From Salinirubellus salinus (lineage in GTDB: Archaea > Halobacteriota > Halobacteria > Halobacteriales > Haloarculaceae), in NCBI RefSeq assembly GCF_025231485.1, contig NZ_CP104003.1, forward strand, positions 124,001-188,000: a DNA stretch of 64,000 nt, given 5' to 3'. This document shows positions 59,950 to 64,000 of the stretch, piece after piece. The position numbers and the translations under genes are program-made. The stretch's first letter is position 1, and each line of letters begins with the position of its first letter. A model generated the notes under the pieces. The model was not told where the DNA came from, did no database searches, and saw only the letters and a list, made by a program, of their open reading frames with translations.

Positions 59950-61122
59950 ATGCCAGAGCCAGTCGTCGCCGCCGTCGGCAGTTCCACGCTCGGTCGGACC
60001 GACCTCCCCGGGCGCGACCTGTTCTCGGTGGCACTCGCAGAAGCGTTCGACGGCCTGCCGGACCCAGCAGACGTGTGTGAGGCACTCTACGTCGGCAACC
60101 AGTCCGAGCAGTACGAACACCAGATCATGTTGGGTACCCTGCTCGCGGAGTGGGCGGGGATGCGTGACGTGCCCGCCGAGCGGGTCGAGGGATGTGCGGC
60201 CGCGGGCGCACTCTCGTTCCGTCACGCGGTGAAGGACGTCCGCAACGGCGAGCACGAGGCGGTGCTGGCCTGCGGCGTCGAGAAGATGACCGCCGGGGGG
60301 ACCGGTGGCGCGACGGACGCGCTCTCGGCGGCGTTCGACCGGGCGCTCGAACAGCGCTCGGGCGTGACCGCGCCGAGTCAGTACGCGATGCTGGCCCAGC
60401 GGTACCTCCATGAGACCGACGCCACGGAGCGTGATCTCGCCGAGATCGCGGTGAAGAACCACGGCAACGGGGCGCAGAACCCGCGGGCACAGTTCCAGGA
60501 GGAGATAGACGTCCAGACCGTGCTGGAGTCACCGCCGATCGCCCAGCCGCTGAAACTGTACGAGTGTGCGCCGGTGGGCGACGGCGCGGCGGTGGCGCTC
60601 GTGACGACGGCCGAGAAGGCCGCAGAACTCGGCGTCGACGCGGTCCGGGTCGCCGGCAGTGGCGCGGCGGCACACACCCTCTCGGTGGCCGAGCGCGACC
60701 TGACGGAGGTGCACGGCGCGCGTACCGCAACCCAGACGGCCTACGACGAGGCGGGTCTCGAGGCCGGGGACATCGACATCGCCGAGGTCCACGACGCGTT
60801 CACCGTCTGCGAGGCGCTGTTGGCGGAGGCCGCCGGGTTCGCACCGAAGGGTCGCGGCTACCAGAGCCCGCTCCCGCCCGAGGAGCGCGACGAGGGGTGG
60901 ACGGACGTCGAACTCAGCACGAGCGGCGGCCTGAAGGCTCGCGGTCACCCCATCGGCGCGACGGGCGTGTTGCAGGCCGTCGAGGCCTACGAGCAGTTGA
61001 CCGGCCGGGCGGGCGACCGGCAGGTCGAGGGGGCCGAACACGCCCTCCTGCTGAACGAGGGCGGCCTCGCCGACGCCGTGACGGTCGGACACGTCCTGAC
61101 GACCGAGGGGGTGGCGCGATGA
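59950..61122 (+). CDS. SCP2-type thiolase (large subunit of haloarchaeal ketothiolase)
   Basis: 390 residues from ATG 59950, with CTCCGGAGG ending just before it. Thiolase/SCP-x type: YVGNQSEQYEHQIMLGTLLA, LACGVEKMTAGGTGGATD, VHDAFTVCEALLAEAAGF and SGGLKARGHPIGATGVLQAV. The active-site motif, usually E-x-ACASG, reads EGCAAAG (Cys82 is one position early). HPIGATG is kept, and the C-terminal Cys is replaced in LLLNEGGLA. Its stop overlaps the OB-fold partner (ATGA). Acyl-CoA condensation/cleavage as a two-subunit enzyme. Confidence 0.85.
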   Translation: MPEPVVAAVGSSTLGRTDLPGRDLFSVALAEAFDGLPDPADVCEALYVGNQSEQYEHQIMLGTLLAEWAGMRDVPAERVEGCAAAGALSFRHAVKDVRNGEHEAVLACGVEKMTAGGTGGATDALSAAFDRALEQRSGVTAPSQYAMLAQRYLHETDATERDLAEIAVKNHGNGAQNPRAQFQEEIDVQTVLESPPIAQPLKLYECAPVGDGAAVALVTTAEKAAELGVDAVRVAGSGAAAHTLSVAERDLTEVHGARTATQTAYDEAGLEAGDIDIAEVHDAFTVCEALLAEAAGFAPKGRGYQSPLPPEERDEGWTDVELSTSGGLKARGHPIGATGVLQAVEAYEQLTGRAGDRQVEGAEHALLLNEGGLADAVTVGHVLTTEGVAR

Positions 61123-61550
61123 CGGACCACGAACTGGACGCCGACAGCCCGCTCACGCTGCCGGGGTTCTTCGACGCGCTGGCGGACGGGGACCTGCTCG
61201 GTGGTGTCTGTGCGGACTGCGGGCAGGTCCTGATCCCGCCGCGGCCGGCCTGTTACGAGTGCGGGAGTCGCGCGGTCGACGTGGAGTCACAGCCGAACAC
61301 GGGCCACGTCCACAGCTACACCGAGGTCCACACCGCGCCGCCGGCGTTCGAGGGCGACGCCCCGTACACGGTGGCCGTGGTGGAACTGGACTCCGGGGGG
61401 CGACTGCTGGGACGCGTCGACGCCGCCTACGAGGACGTGGCCATCGACGACCCGGTCGAACTGAGCGTGCGGGCACCGACCGAGGAGGAGCGGGCCGTCG
61501 CGCTCTCCTACGAGACGGAGTGGCCGATCCACGAGTTCGAGTTGCGTTGA
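61119..61550 (+). CDS. OB-fold zinc-ribbon partner of the SCP2 thiolase (DUF35)
   Basis: 143 residues; ATG overlaps the thiolase stop. CADCGQVLIPPRPACYECGS is a rubredoxin-like zinc ribbon, followed by an OB fold: GHVHSYTEVHTAPPAFEGD, APYTVAVVELDSGGRLLGRV and IDDPVELSVRAPTEEERAV. These DUF35 proteins form heteromers with SCP2 thiolases. In haloarchaea the pair acts as a beta-ketothiolase. The tight overlap supports one complex. Confidence 0.9.
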   Translation: MTDHELDADSPLTLPGFFDALADGDLLGGVCADCGQVLIPPRPACYECGSRAVDVESQPNTGHVHSYTEVHTAPPAFEGDAPYTVAVVELDSGGRLLGRVDAAYEDVAIDDPVELSVRAPTEEERAVALSYETEWPIHEFELR

Positions 61551-61575
61551 GTCTCCGGGCGAAGCGGCCCCGGAC

Positions 61576-61932
61576 TCACCCGGGGGCACGGAACGCCTTC
61601 AGGCGGAAGTGGAGGATGACGTCCTCGAGGACGGCCCGGTCGCCGACCCAGCTGATGGTCACCTCTGTGAGCCGGTAGGAGGGGCCGACCGGGACCTTCC
61701 GTGCCGTGAGGGTCGCCTCCCAGCCGTCACCCGTGACGGTGTGGGCGTCGCGCCGCGTGCCACCGAGGTGCGTCAGGTAGCCGATGGCCTGCTCGCGGCT
61801 CAGTCCGCGGAACCGGCGTGTCTCGTGGAGGGTACCGTCCGCCACGGTCCGTTCGACCGGCGGCAGTCCGGCGAGCGTGGCCCGCCGTGCGTCGAAGGCC
61901 GCCCCGCCGCCTTCGTGTTCGAGTCGCTCCAT
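61576..61932 (-). CDS. conserved hypothetical protein, 118 residues
   Basis: From ATG 61932. EGGGAAFDARRATLAGLPPV, FRGLSREQAIGYLTHLGGTR, WEATLTARKVPVGPSYRLTE and VTISWVGDRAVLEDVILHFR. Alternating beta-like segments without a domain I can name; haloarchaeal-looking composition but less acidic than usual. Converges on the OB-fold gene, ending 26 nt from it, and diverges from ychF. Confidence 0.65.
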   Translation of the reverse strand: MERLEHEGGGAAFDARRATLAGLPPVERTVADGTLHETRRFRGLSREQAIGYLTHLGGTRRDAHTVTGDGWEATLTARKVPVGPSYRLTEVTISWVGDRAVLEDVILHFRLKAFRAPG

Positions 61933-62085
61933 GGGTCGGTATCGGTCGGCCGAGACGATAGCCGTGTAGGTGGTTCTCACGGTGCTGGAAACACGGCCCA
62001 CCTGTCCTGAGAAAAAGCGTCGCCGGGGACGTACACCGGGTCGAACGACCGAAACCCCCTTCCGGCCGTCTGCGGTACCCGTACC

Positions 62086-63267
62086 ATGCTCTCTATCGCG
62101 CTGGCCGGCAAGCCCAACGCCGGCAAGTCGACCTTCTACAAGGCCGCGACGATGGCCGACGTGGACGTGGGGAACTACCCGTTCACCACCATCGACCCGA
62201 ACCGCGGGGTGAGTCAGGCCCGCACCGAGTGTCCCTGTCTCGACCGCGAGGAACGGTGTGGCGACGAGCACTGCCACGACGGCAAGCGCTACGTCCCGGT
62301 CGAGCTCATCGACGTGGCCGGTCTCGTCCCCGGCGCCCACGAGGGGCGTGGACTGGGCAACCAGTTCCTCGACGCGCTGACGAACGCCGACGTCATCCTG
62401 AACGTCGTGGACGCCTCCGGGGGGACGAACGCGGAGGGCGAACCGGTCGAACTCGGCTCGTACGACCCGGTACAGGACGTGGACTTCGTCGAGGAGGAGA
62501 TGGACCTCTGGCTGGCGAGCATCGTCGAGCGCAACTGGGAGAGTATCGGCCGCAAATCGAGGTCGCCGGAGTTCGACCTCGACGACGCGCTCGTGGACAT
62601 GCTCACGGGGGTGGGGGCGACGGAGTACGACGTGGCGCTCGTCCTGCGCTCGATGGAGTACCCGGAGGACCCGTTCCAGTGGACAGACGAGCACAAGGAG
62701 GAGCTCGCGCGGAAGATCCGCCAGCAGACGAAACCCATCGTCGTCGTCGCGAACAAGGCCGACGTGGCGCCGGCGGAGAACCTCGCGCGACTGCGCGAGG
62801 CGGCCGACATCGTCGTCCCCTGCACGGCGGAGGGTGAACTCGCGCTCCGGCAGGCCGCGAACGCCGGCCTCGTCGACTACGACCCCGGCGACGAGACGTT
62901 CGAGGTGACGGGCGACCTCAGCGACGCGCAGGCGAAGGGACTCGAACAGGTCCGCGGGGTGATGGACGAGTTCGGCGGGACGGGCGTGCAGACGGCGCTG
63001 AACACGGCCGTCTACGACCTGCTCGACCACGTCACCGCCTACCCGGTCCAGAACGAGGGGAGGTGGACCGACGGGGACGGGAACGTCCTGCCCGACGCCT
63101 TCCTGCTCCCGAGCGGGTCGACGCCGAAGGACCTCGCGTACGCCGTCCACTCGGACATCGGCGACGGCTACCTCCACGCGGTCGACGCGAAGGCCGGCCG
63201 GCGCGTGGGTGAGGACCACGAACTCGAGGAGGGCGACGTGGTGAAGATCGTCTCGACGGCGAGATGA
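62086..63267 (+). CDS. ychF: YchF/Obg-type GTPase (redox-regulated ATPase family)
   Basis: 393 residues. G1 ALAGKPNAGKSTFYKAAT, G2/G3 region NYPFTTIDPNRGV and ELIDVAGLVPGAHEGRGLGN, G4 VVVANKADVAP instead of NKxD in the ATP-type context, a helical A domain in the middle with a Cys/His-rich stretch CPCLDREERCGDEHCHDGK after G2 that may bind zinc, and a C-terminal TGS domain (LAYAVHSDIGDGYLHAVDAK). Ribosome-associated. Its stop overlaps the next start (ATGA at 63264). Confidence 0.93.
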   Translation: MLSIALAGKPNAGKSTFYKAATMADVDVGNYPFTTIDPNRGVSQARTECPCLDREERCGDEHCHDGKRYVPVELIDVAGLVPGAHEGRGLGNQFLDALTNADVILNVVDASGGTNAEGEPVELGSYDPVQDVDFVEEEMDLWLASIVERNWESIGRKSRSPEFDLDDALVDMLTGVGATEYDVALVLRSMEYPEDPFQWTDEHKEELARKIRQQTKPIVVVANKADVAPAENLARLREAADIVVPCTAEGELALRQAANAGLVDYDPGDETFEVTGDLSDAQAKGLEQVRGVMDEFGGTGVQTALNTAVYDLLDHVTAYPVQNEGRWTDGDGNVLPDAFLLPSGSTPKDLAYAVHSDIGDGYLHAVDAKAGRRVGEDHELEEGDVVKIVSTAR

Positions 63268-63479
63268 GCGGCGAGGAGGGGAGCGAGGGGGCCGACGCCG
63301 GCCGCGACCAGCGCGTCCGCCTCACGGTCGGCGGGTTCGTCGTGGCGGCGCTCCTCGGGCTCGTGCTCGAGGCGACGCTCCTCCCGCCCGAGCAACTACC
63401 CTTCGGCGTCCAGAGCCTCTTCATCGCGGTCGGCGCGGCCGCGGGGATGTGGCTCGTGGCGGGCGAACTGGAACGCTGA
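63264..63479 (+). CDS. small two-helix membrane protein, unknown
   Basis: 71 residues overlapping the ychF stop. Acidic/basic soluble N-terminus, then VRLTVGGFVVAALLGLVLEA and LFIAVGAAAGMWLVAGELE. Cotranslated with ychF. No family recognised. Confidence 0.65.
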   Translation: MSGEEGSEGADAGRDQRVRLTVGGFVVAALLGLVLEATLLPPEQLPFGVQSLFIAVGAAAGMWLVAGELER

Positions 63480-63480
63480 G

Positions 63481-63906
63481 TCAGCGCCCACCTCGGCCGG
63501 CTTCGAAGCTCTGGCGGGCGTGGCCGAACGGCACGGCCAGTCCCCCGGCGAGGAGGCCGACGAACGGCGCGAGCAGGAGGACGCCGCCGGCCGCTGCGGG
63601 GTTCGCCCCAACCAGGCCGGTGAAGGCTCCGAGGACGGCTCCGGCGACGGCACCGGCAGTCCCACTCACGAACCCCGTTCCGAGTTCCGCGTCGTAGACA
63701 CGGTTGGTGAGGCCCGCGACTGGTCCCGCGACGAGGGCCGCGAACGCCGGGCCGATGAGAGTCAGGGCGGCCACCCCCACCGCGACCACCGCGCCGAAAC
63801 CGGCCGCAAGCAGGTCGAGCCGGGCCGTCGTGAGCGGTCCTTCCCTCCCGCCCGACCAGATGCGACGACCGACCGGCTCGTCGTTCGGGACGTTATCGGA
63901 CTTCAC
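63481..63906 (-). CDS. DUF5518-like membrane protein
   Basis: 141 residues from ATG 63906. Glycine/alanine-rich membrane segments: ARLDLLAAGFGAVVAVGVAA, GTGFVSGTAGAVAGAVLGAF, GGVLLLAPFVGLLAGGLAVP. The pattern resembles the haloarchaeal DUF5518 family of small Gly-zipper membrane proteins. It converges on the small gene after ychF, ending two bases from it. Confidence 0.7.
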   Translation of the reverse strand: MKSDNVPNDEPVGRRIWSGGREGPLTTARLDLLAAGFGAVVAVGVAALTLIGPAFAALVAGPVAGLTNRVYDAELGTGFVSGTAGAVAGAVLGAFTGLVGANPAAAGGVLLLAPFVGLLAGGLAVPFGHARQSFEAGRGGR

Positions 63907-63945
63907 GGCTGGACGTGTCGGCGGTCCTGTATGAGTCTTCGGGCG

Positions 63946-64000
63946 CTACCCGCCGAGCAGTCGGTCGGCCAGCACCACCTCGGTCCCCGCCAGCCCCACC
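63946..64000 (-). CDS. 3' end of an unidentified gene running off the right edge
   Basis: Minus-strand frame ends TAG at 63946-63948; the last residues read VGLAGTEVVLADRLLGG. Too short to identify. The hydrophobic start suggests the end of a membrane or flavin/cofactor domain, but nothing can be assigned. Confidence 0.45.
   Translation of the reverse strand, partial: VGLAGTEVVLADRLLGG

Noticed and set aside
1-64000. CRISPR array, rRNA operon, insertion sequence
   Set aside because: No regularly spaced identical repeats, no conserved rRNA stretches and no transposase motifs or paired terminal inverted repeats were found on reading both strands.

Overview
The window is chromosomal DNA of a halophilic archaeon (class Halobacteria). 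By eye the base composition is very GC-rich (about 70%). Predicted proteins are strongly acidic, and the gene content is typically haloarchaeal: FtsZ1 beside SecE and Spt5, archaeal D-aminoacyl-tRNA deacylase, HTH-10 (bacterio-opsin activator-like) regulators, a conditioned-medium-induced protein 4 homologue, a haloarchaeal OB-fold thiolase pair and a bactofilin/halofilin-like protein. Many genes have an AT-rich box about 25-35 nt before the start codon and no Shine-Dalgarno, as expected for leaderless archaeal transcripts. Genus cannot be decided from the sequence alone.

Layout. 1-8 kb: 3' end of a CinA-type gene, small housekeeping enzymes, then the leftward block ftsZ1-secE-spt5 and the leftward cation exchanger-dtdA pair. 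8-16 kb: aroE, a helix-hairpin-helix acidic protein, a class IV aminotransferase, a dual-specificity phosphatase, a sugar nucleotidyltransferase, a Dph6-type enzyme, two membrane proteins and tRNA-Ile(GAT). About 0.9 kb after the tRNA is decayed sequence carrying a truncated copy of an SCP2-like gene. 16-26 kb: a four-helix copper protein, a frameshifted acyl-CoA dehydrogenase, a long-chain acyl-CoA ligase divergent from an HTH-10 regulator, HtpX, and a GMC oxidoreductase with a small partner. 26-31 kb: a copper/nitrous-oxide-type maturation locus, nosL divergent from nosD-nosF-nosY, without nosZ inside the window. 31-48 kb: regulators, acetyltransferase, CspA, a fused siroheme decarboxylase, a peroxiredoxin, a TrpD-like/RAD55-like overlapping pair, cyclophilin, flavoproteins, homoserine kinase and an SCP2-like protein. 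48-64 kb: a large membrane protein built of five internal repeats, a thiolase with serines at both usual catalytic cysteine positions, a RAD55-DICT protein, DNA topoisomerase I, a universal stress protein, a bactofilin-like protein, a TIM-barrel isomerase, an SCP2-thiolase/OB-fold pair and YchF.

The window reads as a mostly core chromosomal region. I see no insertion sequence, CRISPR array, rRNA or prophage. The least explained items are the five-repeat membrane protein at 48986-51367, a TrpD-like protein without its PRPP motif overlapped by a RAD55-like protein without a P-loop (37314-39124), a NosL-like domain fused to the front of NosD, and an RNA hairpin that would bury the ribosome binding site of the SCP2-like gene. 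Two genes (acyl-CoA dehydrogenase and possibly topA) show one-base deletions that could be real or sequencing errors.
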